Of a DNA stretch of 26,211 bases, positions 1-8,130 are shown one piece after another. The stretch is from positions 1 through 26,211 of the forward strand of contig JBKEAM010000016.1 of the NCBI GenBank assembly GCA_047972265.1, written 5' to 3'. The notes beneath the pieces are model-generated. The model did not search any database and was not told where the DNA came from. It saw nothing but the letters and a program-made list of their open reading frames with translations. This DNA is from JAAYCI01 sp047972265. Its GTDB lineage: Bacteria; Bacillota; Clostridia; Oscillospirales; Ruminococcaceae. Each line of letters begins with the position of its first letter. Position 1 is the stretch's first letter. Made by a program: the position numbers and the translations under genes.

Positions 1-126
1 GTTTTAATAAAATGCATATAAGTTAATTTATAAACTGTTTATCAACAAATATAAAACAAACATGCCCCGATGGTGGGGGATAAAAATAATTTTAAAACAG
101 ATGTATGCCAAAGTGAGGCAAATAGT

Positions 127-1032
127 ATGAAGCTTAAAAACAGCGTACACATTTATGCAATAACCACAATTATATTTTGGTCTTTGGCGTATGTGCTAAC
201 CAAACTTGCATTGCAATATTTTACGCCCTTTTCTTTGGGCTTTTTAAGGTATTTGATTGCATCTGTTACCTTACTTGTAATTGCACTTATAACCAAAATG
301 GCACCGCCTAATAAAAAAGATTTGCCGTGGTTTGCCTTGGCGGGCGCGCTGGGCTTTTTTTTGTATATGGTTGCCTTTAACCAGGGGCAGCAAATGGTTA
401 CGGCTTCTACAGCCAGTATTGTAATTGCCACGGTACCTGTTATTACGGCGCTTATTGCACGGGTTGTTTACAAAGAGAAATTAAGTATATTTCAGTGGGC
501 GGCCGTTGTAATCGAGTTTGCAGGGGTAGCTGTTTTTACCATAATGGCAGGGGAATTTTCGGTTAACACGGGGCTGGTTTGGCTGTTTGTTGCAGCTTTG
601 GCACTAAGCCTATACAATGTGCTGCAACGCAAATTAACAAAAAAATATACAGCGGTGCAAACTTCGGCCTTTAGCATTTTTTTTGGTACAGTTTTGCTGG
701 CTATATTTTTGCCTTCATCGATAAGTGCAGCGGCAAAGGCTCCGGGTATACAATGGTTTTACCTTATTGTATTGGGTGTATTTTCTAGCGCACTGGCTTA
801 TGTTGCATGGGCCAAAGCATTTTCTAACGCAAAGCAAACCTCACAGGTTAGCAACTATATGTTTATTACCCCGTTTTTAACAAGTGTATTGGGTTTTGTA
901 ATTGCAAAAGAAATCCCCGAGAGTTCTACCTTGTTGGGTGGAGGGATTATTTTGCTGGGCGTATTTATCTTTAATTTTGGAGAAAAGCTGTACCTGTATT
1001 TGCATAAAAGAGATGATGTATCTATTAAGTGA
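127..1032 (+). CDS. DMT-superfamily (EamA) transporter
   Basis: Polytopic membrane protein of about 301 residues, made almost entirely of hydrophobic helices in two tandem EamA-type halves (roughly residues 8-135 and 150-285), with a short charged tail ending in KRDDVSIK. This is the ten-helix drug/metabolite exporter fold; substrates in this family range from amino acids to nucleotides and cannot be read from the sequence. I place the start at ATG 127 rather than at the upstream in-frame ATG at 70, because GTGAGG at 113-118 sits at proper spacing and the first membrane helix follows within a few residues (KNSVHIYAITTIIFWSLAYV); the extra 19 residues from 70 are polar and lack a ribosome site. 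It appears monocistronic: the next gene is more than 300 bases away. Confidence 0.88.
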   Translation: MKLKNSVHIYAITTIIFWSLAYVLTKLALQYFTPFSLGFLRYLIASVTLLVIALITKMAPPNKKDLPWFALAGALGFFLYMVAFNQGQQMVTASTASIVIATVPVITALIARVVYKEKLSIFQWAAVVIEFAGVAVFTIMAGEFSVNTGLVWLFVAALALSLYNVLQRKLTKKYTAVQTSAFSIFFGTVLLAIFLPSSISAAAKAPGIQWFYLIVLGVFSSALAYVAWAKAFSNAKQTSQVSNYMFITPFLTSVLGFVIAKEIPESSTLLGGGIILLGVFIFNFGEKLYLYLHKRDDVSIK

Positions 1033-1348
1033 TAATTAAATAAAATTGATACAGTAAGCGATTTTTGCCAGCACATATTGTTGGAGTATCTTTTGGTTTG
1101 GCAGACTGTAAGGGCGAGATAATTTGCGGACGGCATAAGTAATAAAACATCTTTCAGGGCTGATAGTTAAAACAGACTCTATACAAAATAAGCAGGGTTA
1201 TTGATGCCTGATAAAGATGAGAAACTTCGCAAATTAAACAAAAATATGATATACTTTTTACGCGAAAGAAAAGGTGGTGCCAAGGCTTAAAAAGCAAAGC
1301 CAAAAGCATCGTGCCAAAGGTGAATATTATAAAAGGCGAAAGGGCGGA
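1033..1348. other. Intergenic region between the EamA gene and the kinase
   Basis: This AT-rich stretch of 316 bases holds no convincing gene. Its only readable signal is an extended -10 near 1247-1255. A 28-codon ATG frame at 1204-1290 overlaps that -10 element and is probably chance. No terminator hairpin for the upstream transporter gene is evident. Confidence 0.5.
1247..1255 (+). promoter_or_regulatory. Extended -10 promoter element of the PfkB kinase gene
   Basis: TGA followed by TATACT at 1250-1255 is a good extended -10. The -35 region, TTCGCA about 17-18 bases upstream, is weak, as expected when a TGn extension is present. Transcription would begin near 1262, leaving a leader of about 85 bases before ATG 1349. 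Confidence 0.5.
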
Positions 1349-2248
1349 ATGTTTGTGAAGTTTTTAAATTTTGGGTCCCTTAATATCGATTATGTGTATG
1401 CGGTAGACCATATTGTACAGCCCGGAGAAACAATCTCGTCTACAGGGCTTAAGCTGCATTCCGGTGGTAAGGGGCTTAATCAATCGGTTGCTCTGGCCCG
1501 TGCAGGGGCAGATGTGTATCATGCAGGTATGGTAGGCCCCGATGGCGATATGTTGCTTGCTGTTTGCAAAGAAAACGGTGTGAACATACAGCATGTTAAA
1601 ACTGTAGAAGAACGCAGCGGCAATGCCATTATTCAGGTAAGTTCTGCGGGGCAAAACAGCATTGTTCTGTTTTCTGGTGCCAACCGTAAAAATACCAAAG
1701 AAAACGTAGACGAAGTTTTGTCTCATTTTGATGCGGGCGATATTTTGCTTTTACAAAACGAGATAAACCTTTTGGATTATATTATGGAAAAAGCCGCCGA
1801 AAAAGGAATGGTTATTGCGCTTAACCCATCTCCCTTTGATAGCATTTTACACGGTTGCCCACTGGACAAGGTAGCGATATTTATTATGAACGAAGTGGAA
1901 GGCAACCAAATTACCGGCGAAACCGAAGCAGAAAAAATACTGGCAAAAATGAAAGAAATGTACCCCAAAGCCACCGTGGTACTTACCCTTGGCAAAGACG
2001 GTGCGGCATACCAGGGAGCAGACAGCCAGTGCAGACATGGTATTTACAAGGTGCCTGTAGTGGATACAACCGCGGCAGGCGATACCTTTACTGGGTATTT
2101 TCTAGCAGTGCTTACCGAGGGAAAAACACCCGCAAGGGCGCTTGAAATTGCCTCAGTGGCCTCCTCCATTGCTGTATCGCGCGAGGGTGCAACCTCCTCT
2201 ATCCCCAAAAGGGAAGAAGTAGAAGGAAAAGCAATAGAATGGGCTTAA
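1349..2248 (+). CDS. PfkB-family carbohydrate kinase (ribokinase-like)
   Basis: Cytoplasmic sugar kinase of 299 residues. Both PfkB signatures are visible: GGKGLNQSVALARAG near residues 35-50 (substrate and oxyanion side) and DTTAAGDTF, in which D245 is the expected catalytic base. The N-terminal strand NFGSLNIDYVY is typical of ribokinase-like proteins, and the length fits the family (about 300). The actual sugar is uncertain, since PfkB members phosphorylate ribose, fructose, KDG or nucleosides. A GTG start at 1274 would add 25 basic residues without good spacing to a ribosome site; ATG 1349 follows AAAGGGCGG closely and matches the usual start of the fold. It is a single-gene transcript bounded by an upstream extended -10 and a strong terminator. 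No transporter or regulator of sugar metabolism adjoins it. Confidence 0.88.
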   Translation: MFVKFLNFGSLNIDYVYAVDHIVQPGETISSTGLKLHSGGKGLNQSVALARAGADVYHAGMVGPDGDMLLAVCKENGVNIQHVKTVEERSGNAIIQVSSAGQNSIVLFSGANRKNTKENVDEVLSHFDAGDILLLQNEINLLDYIMEKAAEKGMVIALNPSPFDSILHGCPLDKVAIFIMNEVEGNQITGETEAEKILAKMKEMYPKATVVLTLGKDGAAYQGADSQCRHGIYKVPVVDTTAAGDTFTGYFLAVLTEGKTPARALEIASVASSIAVSREGATSSIPKREEVEGKAIEWA

Positions 2249-2270
2249 AAGTAGTAATTTAGTAAAAAAT

Positions 2271-2313
2271 AAAAAGCAGGCAGAAAGATAAAAATCTTTC
2301 TGCCTGCTTTTTT
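2271..2313 (+). terminator. Intrinsic terminator after the PfkB kinase gene
   Basis: A perfect 14-bp stem (arms 2276-2289 and 2294-2307), an AAAA loop and a run of six T at 2308-2313, preceded by an A-rich tract. It closes the kinase transcript. Confidence 0.93.
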
Positions 2314-2757
2314 GCATAAACACATTTTTTATAATACTCAATATGAAAAAATATTCATGAAAAAGGCGGGCAAAAACGAGGAGAAAATACCTGGATTTTG
2401 AATAGATTTATAAATCGAAAAATATCCTTTATAGTATTGTATACAAATATAAAGCTGTTTTTTTGTGTTTTAGCACAAAAAAGTAATGACTTATCGATAT
2501 CGTTAAAAAAGAAATAAATATCGATAATAAGATTAAAAATACTGGTAATTTTAGATTTTCAGTTACGATTTTACAAAAAATCAATAAAAAAACTAAAAAT
2601 TTTTTAGCTTGAAAATTATTTTTTTTCTAAGTAAACTTACACTATTGATGCAGCCCCAATAGCAAGCTTTTAAAATTGTATATAAGAGGGGACAAAAAGT
2701 TAAAAGGGCGGCAAAAAATACTGAGGAAGAAACCAGGGAAAGAAGGGCTATTTTATT
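2314..2757. other. Long AT-rich intergenic region upstream of the NCS2 permease
   Basis: 444 bases without a gene. It contains a 9-bp hairpin (TTTTTTGTG 2459-2467 with CACAAAAAA 2474-2482), a 10-bp inverted repeat around two ATCGAT palindromes (2491-2500 and 2518-2527), and a possible promoter TTGAAA (2609-2614), 17 bases, TAAACT (2632-2637). I looked for a purine riboswitch, expected for a purine permease, and did not recognise its conserved core. The inverted repeat may be an operator. Confidence 0.5.
2609..2637 (+). promoter_or_regulatory. Possible sigma-A promoter of the permease
   Basis: TTGAAA, a 17-base spacer and TAAACT. The -35 matches consensus at five of six positions and the -10 at four. 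The region is very AT-rich, so chance matches are likely; confidence is low. Confidence 0.3.
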
Positions 2758-4083
2758 GTGGAAAAGCAGGTAAAAAAGTCTAGTGCAGAGTTGTTTAAAC
2801 TAAACGGAAAACCAAGCTGGGGGGCAGCCATACCGCAGGCGTTGCAGCATGTGTTGGCAATGCTTGTAGGCAACATTACACCGCCTATTTTGGTGGCCGA
2901 GCTGTTGCACCTGCCCGAAAGCGACAAGATATTGCTTATTCAGGCGGCCATGATTATTGGCGGTATTACTACACTTATTCAGTTGTTTCCCATCTTTGGC
3001 TTTGGCATGGGCCTGCCCAACGTAATGGGTGTTGCGTTTGCCTATATGCCAATTTTAACGGCCATTGGTATCTCTTATGGCATTAAAGCTATTTTTGGTG
3101 CACAGTTGGTAGCTGCCTTTGCTTCCATATTTTTGGGGATGCTTATGGGCAAGATACGAAAGTTCTTTCCGCCCATTGTAAGTGGCACGGTTGTATTAAG
3201 CATTGGCCTTTCATTATATTCTACCGCCATTAATTACATGGGCGGCGGCAGTGTAGAGGATTTTGGCAATCCCAAATATCTTGTTATTGCCGGTGTTGTA
3301 CTGGCCATTACTTTGGCATGCAGCCTTTTTGGTAAAGGATACATCAAAGTTTCGGGCATGTTAATAGGCATTGGTGCAGGATACATTATCTCGCTTATTT
3401 GGGGCGGTATGATTGATTTTGAGGGCGTACGCACAGCCAGCTGGGTTGCATTTCCCCGTGTGTTTAAATGGGGGATAGAGTTTCATCCTGCCGCAATTGT
3501 ATCTATGATATTAATGTACATTGTACAGGCAGTACAAACAATAGGCGATGTTTCTTCTACCGCTATTGGCGGGTTTAACCGTGAAGCAACCGACAAAGAA
3601 ATTGGCGGCGCCATTAAAGGCCAGGGTATTTGCGGTATGCTGGGCGCCTGTATTGGCGGCCTGCCCACAGACCCCTACAGCCAAAACGTAGGCCTAATTG
3701 TAACAACCAAGGTTGTTGCAAAGCGTGTGTTTGTATTGGTGGGCGGTGTTATGGTTGCGGCAGGCTTTTTGCCCAAATTTGCCGCGGTAATGACAACCAT
3801 CCCATACCCGGTTTTGGGCGGCGCAACAGTTACTGTGTTTGCGGCAATCACCATGTCTGGTATTCAGCTTATTTCTCAGCAGCCGCTTAACTACCGCAAT
3901 AAAATGATTGTTGGTATTGCGCTGGCTTTGGGTGTTGGTATCAGTTCGGTACCGGCTGTACTTAGCGGCTTTCCCGAGGTAGTACAAAACATCTTTGGCA
4001 AATCTCCAATTGTTTTGTCTTTCTTGGTTGCATTTATTTTAAATATCATTGTGCCCAAAGACGACAGCAAAGAAGAAGACTAA
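2758..4083 (+). CDS. NCS2-family purine (xanthine/urate-type) permease
   Basis: Membrane transporter of 441 residues with about 14 hydrophobic segments, the usual size for nucleobase:cation symporter-2 proteins. The nucleobase-ascorbate transporter signature QNxGxxxxT[RKG] is present as QNVGLIVTTK from residue 309, which favours the xanthine/urate branch over uracil permeases. The helix-8 motif reads VQTIGDVSST: many family members have Glu where this has Gln before the TIGD, so substrate or proton coupling could differ. The start is GTG at 2758, preceded by AGGGAAAGAAGGG; no ATG gives a better fit. The gene stands alone, after a long AT-rich leader region and before a strong terminator. Import of purine bases for salvage is the likely role; the exact substrate is inferred only. 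Confidence 0.87.
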   Translation: MEKQVKKSSAELFKLNGKPSWGAAIPQALQHVLAMLVGNITPPILVAELLHLPESDKILLIQAAMIIGGITTLIQLFPIFGFGMGLPNVMGVAFAYMPILTAIGISYGIKAIFGAQLVAAFASIFLGMLMGKIRKFFPPIVSGTVVLSIGLSLYSTAINYMGGGSVEDFGNPKYLVIAGVVLAITLACSLFGKGYIKVSGMLIGIGAGYIISLIWGGMIDFEGVRTASWVAFPRVFKWGIEFHPAAIVSMILMYIVQAVQTIGDVSSTAIGGFNREATDKEIGGAIKGQGICGMLGACIGGLPTDPYSQNVGLIVTTKVVAKRVFVLVGGVMVAAGFLPKFAAVMTTIPYPVLGGATVTVFAAITMSGIQLISQQPLNYRNKMIVGIALALGVGISSVPAVLSGFPEVVQNIFGKSPIVLSFLVAFILNIIVPKDDSKEED

Positions 4084-4105
4084 TCCCCCTCTTTATATGC
4101 AAATC

Positions 4106-4137
4106 AACCCCGGCAGCTTATCGCTGTCGGGGTTTTT
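4106..4137 (+). terminator. Intrinsic terminator after the NCS2 permease
   Basis: A 12-bp GC-rich stem with one G-U pair (arms 4106-4117 and 4123-4134), a TTATC loop and a T run to 4137. Confidence 0.93.
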
Positions 4138-4183
4138 ATATGGGCTATGTTTGAGCACTTAATCCTTATATAAAGAAAAATAA

Positions 4184-4414
4184 AAATTTGGGCCTCACAA
4201 ACATCGATTTATCTACCGATTTTTTAAATCGATTGCCTTTGTACAAAAAGAAAAGGGGCTTAGCTATAAAGAAGCAATTTTAAATGCTAAAGAAGTACGT
4301 ATTAACGATTGTAAGGCCATTTGTGTCTGCATAAAACAAGTCCTTGCTCACGGTTTGTTCACAAAAAAAGGGTATGATGATATAATTAAAAAAGCTATGT
4401 ACAAACGGATTTAG
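4184..4414 (+). pseudogene. Probable gene remnant (C-terminal part of an unknown small protein)
   Basis: An open frame runs from just after a TAA at 4181 to a TAG at 4412-4414 and translates into a protein-like, lysine-rich sequence ending in KKGYDDIIKKAMYKRI; the middle reads KEKGLSYKEAILNAKE. There is no ATG, GTG or TTG start in frame and no ribosome binding site. The most economical reading is the 3' end of a gene that lost its start. I do not recognise the family. A short inverted repeat (ATCGATTT 4203-4210 with AAATCGAT 4226-4233) lies inside the 5' part. It could equally be a chance open frame or a gene with an unusual start such as ATT at 4232. Confidence 0.3.
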
Positions 4415-4554
4415 ACCAGAGATGAGGGGTTCTTATCAACCAAAAAGACAAACAAGGCGGTAAAAATATACCGCCTCAACATACTGTTAAGCACAACGGG
4501 CGCATACAAAGGCGCGCAAAGGGCGAGCAGCAAATATTACCCCCGGCCGAGGAT
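4415..4554 (+). other. Leader region of the PBP gene with a short ORF and hairpin
   Basis: The segment holds a 13-codon frame from ATG 4422 (MRGSYQPKRQTRR, stop at 4461-4463). Its stop codon sits in an 8-bp perfect hairpin (AGGCGGTA 4455-4462 with TACCGCCT 4469-4476). The PBP frame itself is open upstream of ATG 4555 as far as a TGA at 4423-4425, but without a normal start codon. A one-base loss in the A5 run near 4442-4446 would join ATG 4422 to the PBP frame. Whether this is an untranslated leader, a leader peptide or a longer PBP N-terminus cannot be decided from sequence. Confidence 0.35.
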
Positions 4555-7023
4555 ATGGAGATATTCTCTAAGTTTCAGAGCGGGCAAAAAACACCACCAT
4601 CTCAAGGGCATATGGAGATTTTTTCTGCACTGGAAGAACCGCAAAAAGCGCCCCCACAAAGGCCAGCTAAACCGCTTCAAAAGCGCATGGAAGTATTCTC
4701 TTTATTAAACGAAGATGCCAACCGTGCAGAAGAGCCCTATAAAAGGGAGAACAGGCAAAGGCAGGAACAGCCTCGCCAGCCGGTACAAAAAAACAAACTC
4801 TCTAAAAAACAGCGCATGCTGTATCAGCAGCAAAACGAATTGCCACAGCCGGATGAGGGCGGTGTGGCGGTAAAACCGCCTAAAAAGGCAAAAAAAATAG
4901 TACTGCGTGTTTTGGGCTTGGGTACAATTGCGTTGCTGATTTTAATAGGCGCCATTGCAATTATGCTGCTGTACACCACCCGCAACGATGATTTGTGGCT
5001 GGAGTTGGATCAGATACCCTATAGAAACGAAACCATACTGTATTATACAGACCCCTTAACGGGAGAAGTGGGTGAGTATACCCGCTTAAGTAGCACGCAA
5101 AATAAAGAATATGTGGATGGCAGCCAGATGCCACAAAATTTAAAGCATGCGTTTGTTGCCATAGAAGACAAGGACTTTTATGAGCACAACGGGGTAAGCC
5201 TAAAACGTACGGCATTTGCCATTTTAAACGAGGCCAAACGCATTGTGACGGGCAGCTATATCGGGGGAGACTCTGGCCTTAAACAGGGGGCCTCTACCAT
5301 TAATCAGCAGCTGATAAAAAACCTTACACGAGATGACGAAAACTCTAATATGGCGGGATATATGCGTAAAATACGCGAAATATACCGTGCTTATAAAATG
5401 GATGTAACCTACGATAAAGATACTATTTTAGAAGCCTACCTAAACACCATCAGCTTTACCAGCAATACGGCTGGCGTACAGGCCGAAGCAAAAAAACTGT
5501 TTAATAAAACGGTAGACCAGCTTACATTAGAAGAATGTGCCAGCCTTGCCGCCATTACACGTAACCCCTCGCGCTATAACCCTGTTAAAAATCCCGAAGT
5601 ACATTTAGAGCGGCGCAACTATGTGCTGTACGAAATGTTTACACAAGGGTATATTACCGAGGCCGAGTATAACACGGCCGTAGCAGCGCCGCTTGCCCTA
5701 AACTATCAGGGGGAAGATAAGCGCGAAGAGGTGGTAACCAGCTATTTTACAGATGTTGTAATAGAATCGGTGGTTAAAGAACTGCAAGACCAGCGTGGCT
5801 TAACCCGAAAAGAAGCTGTAAACCTTTTGTATAACGGTGGCCTGCGTGTTTATACCACCGTGGTGCCAGATTTACAAGCCAGTATGGAACGCACGATGGA
5901 AAGCGGCAATATTTTTCCGCAAACCGGGCAAACCACCACCAAATACGTTACAGATGAAAACGGGCAAACCACAATGCAAACCGTTACGGTATACCCGCAG
6001 GCGGCCATGGTAAGCATGGATTATAACGGCGGCATTTGCGCGGTTGTAGGTGGGCTGGGAGAAAAGACCGTAAGCCTTGGGCTTAACCGTGCCACATCGG
6101 TGCCGCGGCAGGTGGGCAGCTCTATGAAGCCCATAGGCCCCTATGCGCTTGCGCTGGAAAAAAACCGAATAACATGGTCTTCTGCCTATATGGACTCTCC
6201 CTCGATAGAATTAAAAGACGAGACAACAGGGGAGGTACAGCTTTGGCCGTCTAATGCCAGCCGGACCTATAGCAATAAAGAAATGCTGGTAGATACTGCA
6301 GTGGCCAAAAGTATTAATACTGTGGCGGTGCGGGTGGCGCAGGAGGTAGGCACAGAGGCGCTTTACCGCTTTGTAAAGCACGACCTTGGCATAGACACCA
6401 TTGTGCGTGCAGATAAAGACTATAGCCCCTTAGCGCTTGGCAGCAGCACCTATGGCATTACCCCGCTGGATATGGCAAAGGCCTATGCCATGTTTGGCAA
6501 TGGCGGCAAGGTAACAGACCCATATTGCTTTACCAAAATTACCAGTGGAACAGGGCAGGTATATGTTACCGTAAAAGCCAAAACCCGGCAGGCCATTAGC
6601 AGCGATACCTCGTATGTGATGAACAGGCTGCTGCGGGATGTAATGGTTAGCGGCACAGCGTCCGGTATGTCTGTACCCGGGAATATGGACAGTGTTGGAA
6701 AGACAGGTTCCAGCGACGATTACAGAGACAGATGGTTTGTAGGCCTTACGCCGTATTATGTTACAGCTACGTGGTATGGCTATGATGAAAACCTGCCCCT
6801 GCCCGTAACCAAAGGCTACAACGCCGCCACTACAGCTTGGCGCAACGTTATGCAAAGGGCCCAAGCAAATTTACCCTATCGGGAGTTTGCAACGGATGAA
6901 AGTGTGGTAAAGCTAAAATATTGTACGGTAAGCGGCAGCCAGGCCGGTGCAAATTGCCCATCGGCAACAGGTTACTACCGCAACGGGCATCTTCCGCAAA
7001 AAACCTGCCCTGTGCATGGTTAA
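4555..7023 (+). CDS. Class A penicillin-binding protein (PBP1A-type, bifunctional)
   Basis: Bifunctional murein synthase of 822 residues: a cytoplasmic tail, one membrane helix (about 115-138), a GT51 transglycosylase domain and a transpeptidase domain. The transglycosylase shows AIEDKDFYEHNG with catalytic E204, then GASTINQQLIKN. The transpeptidase shows SxxK (S522-S-M-K525), SxN (S586-I-N588) and KTG (716-718), so it should be active and beta-lactam sensitive. The C-terminus has a Cys-containing tail (NCPS, TCPVHG), seen in clostridial homologues. The tail before the helix is unusual: MEIFS/MEVFS motifs recur at residues 1, 20 and 45, separated by Pro/Gln-rich linkers. The start is uncertain, because ATG 4555 has only GAGG two bases away and the same frame continues about 40 codons upstream without a normal start codon. 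Single-gene unit. Confidence 0.93.
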   Translation: MEIFSKFQSGQKTPPSQGHMEIFSALEEPQKAPPQRPAKPLQKRMEVFSLLNEDANRAEEPYKRENRQRQEQPRQPVQKNKLSKKQRMLYQQQNELPQPDEGGVAVKPPKKAKKIVLRVLGLGTIALLILIGAIAIMLLYTTRNDDLWLELDQIPYRNETILYYTDPLTGEVGEYTRLSSTQNKEYVDGSQMPQNLKHAFVAIEDKDFYEHNGVSLKRTAFAILNEAKRIVTGSYIGGDSGLKQGASTINQQLIKNLTRDDENSNMAGYMRKIREIYRAYKMDVTYDKDTILEAYLNTISFTSNTAGVQAEAKKLFNKTVDQLTLEECASLAAITRNPSRYNPVKNPEVHLERRNYVLYEMFTQGYITEAEYNTAVAAPLALNYQGEDKREEVVTSYFTDVVIESVVKELQDQRGLTRKEAVNLLYNGGLRVYTTVVPDLQASMERTMESGNIFPQTGQTTTKYVTDENGQTTMQTVTVYPQAAMVSMDYNGGICAVVGGLGEKTVSLGLNRATSVPRQVGSSMKPIGPYALALEKNRITWSSAYMDSPSIELKDETTGEVQLWPSNASRTYSNKEMLVDTAVAKSINTVAVRVAQEVGTEALYRFVKHDLGIDTIVRADKDYSPLALGSSTYGITPLDMAKAYAMFGNGGKVTDPYCFTKITSGTGQVYVTVKAKTRQAISSDTSYVMNRLLRDVMVSGTASGMSVPGNMDSVGKTGSSDDYRDRWFVGLTPYYVTATWYGYDENLPLPVTKGYNAATTAWRNVMQRAQANLPYREFATDESVVKLKYCTVSGSQAGANCPSATGYYRNGHLPQKTCPVHG

Positions 7024-7036
7024 AACAATATAAAAT

Positions 7037-7064
7037 AAAAGCGTCTGCATTGCAGGCGCTTTTT
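7037..7064. terminator. Bidirectional terminator between the PBP gene and lplA
   Basis: AAAAGCGTCTGC and GCAGGCGCTTTT pair around an ATT loop with one G-U pair. T-rich sequence follows on both strands, so it can serve the two convergent genes. Confidence 0.85.
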
Positions 7065-7094
7065 GCTTGTGTAATTTTATGTAAACAGTAAGTC

Positions 7095-8129
7095 CTAGGC
7101 CTCTTTTGGCAGTGCGGAAGAAAAAGAACAATTGCCCTGACTGTCACCACACAATGTTGCAAGCATTTGGTCTATGCTAATACGGTAAACCATCTCGGGG
7201 TGCTGCAAAGCAAGCAGGGCCACACGCATATCTGTATAGTGAAAAGGGCATCCAATAAGCGTGTTTTCCAGCAGGGCAATATCAATGGCACAAAAAAAGT
7301 CTCCGCATATTTTGCAGGCGGTAATTTTCCCTTTTTCCAGCTTTAAATGAAAATCAATCCGGCCGCCCTCAAAACGGTTTCCACGTACCAAATCCATAGA
7401 GGGGGAGCGTCCAAAGCACCAGTCCCAGCTTTTAAACTTTTCTTCTCCAATTTGGCGGGCGCGCTCAATGTCATTTGCGGTTAGGGTATATTGTGTATCT
7501 TCTGCACACAATAAAATATCCAGCATTTGTTGTTTAAAAGCAAGGGTGTCTATGTTTTGGGTTAGGTGGGGGCGTATATTGGTAATGCGCTGGCGTACCG
7601 AGGTAATGCCCTTTTGCACAATTTTTTCGTTGGATACGGTAATAGAGCGCACAAGGTTTTCAAGGTTGGTATCAAACAAAAGTGAGCCGTGATGCAGGAT
7701 ATAACCCTTAGAGCGGTATTGTGCATTACCGGATATTTTTTTGCCCTCAATTAAAATATCGTTGCGGCTGTTAAAGCTGGCGTTGGCTCCAAGGCTGCAT
7801 AGTGCGGCGGCAATTTTTTCGGCATAGTATTTAAAATCGATGCCTGTATTTTTGCCGATGTCTTTTACAATAAAACTAAACTGCCATCCATCTAAGTCTG
7901 TATAAATTGTGCCCCCGCCGCTTACCCGGCGCACAATATCAATATTGTTTTCACGGGCAAAGGGTTCGTTTATTTCGGCGGCGGCATTTTGGTAATTGCC
8001 AATCATCAGGGTTGGCCGGGTACGCCAAAACAAAAACATTTCATCGCCAGCGGGGTTTTCCTGCATTAAATATTGCTCCAGCCCAAAGTTAAAGTAAGGG
8101 TCTGTAGAGGTATTCTCTATATAAACCAT
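7095..8129 (-). CDS. lplA: Lipoate-protein ligase A
   Basis: Cytoplasmic enzyme of 344 residues that activates lipoate with ATP and transfers it to the lipoyl lysine of target proteins such as GcvH or E2 subunits. The catalytic domain carries RRVSGGGTIYTD (residues 67-78) and KISGNAQ, in which K131 is the expected catalytic lysine. A C-terminal accessory domain follows (about 245-344), so this is the full two-domain type rather than a split ligase. A longer frame reaches 8231, but the start at 8129 has GGAGGG at good spacing and gives the family-typical beginning MVYIENTSTDPYFNFGLEQYL. It lies one base after the stop of lipA, so the two are cotranscribed and probably translationally coupled. 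No lipB is present; the ligase may pass octanoate or lipoate to proteins for LipA to finish. Confidence 0.93.
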   Translation of the reverse strand: MVYIENTSTDPYFNFGLEQYLMQENPAGDEMFLFWRTRPTLMIGNYQNAAAEINEPFARENNIDIVRRVSGGGTIYTDLDGWQFSFIVKDIGKNTGIDFKYYAEKIAAALCSLGANASFNSRNDILIEGKKISGNAQYRSKGYILHHGSLLFDTNLENLVRSITVSNEKIVQKGITSVRQRITNIRPHLTQNIDTLAFKQQMLDILLCAEDTQYTLTANDIERARQIGEEKFKSWDWCFGRSPSMDLVRGNRFEGGRIDFHLKLEKGKITACKICGDFFCAIDIALLENTLIGCPFHYTDMRVALLALQHPEMVYRISIDQMLATLCGDSQGNCSFSSALPKEA

Positions 8130-8130
8130 C

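Noticed and set aside
1204..1290. 28-codon ATG frame before the PfkB kinase gene
   Set aside because: It spans the likely -10 element of the kinase promoter, so it would not be on that transcript, and it is too short to judge.
2458..2482. Hairpin TTTTTTGTG/CACAAAAAA as a terminator
   Set aside because: The stem is almost all A-T with an A run rather than a T run downstream on the plus strand, and the preceding gene already has a strong terminator.
2314..2757. Purine riboswitch upstream of the NCS2 permease
   Set aside because: The conserved junction and paired-loop sequences of the purine aptamer are not recognisable in this AT-rich stretch.
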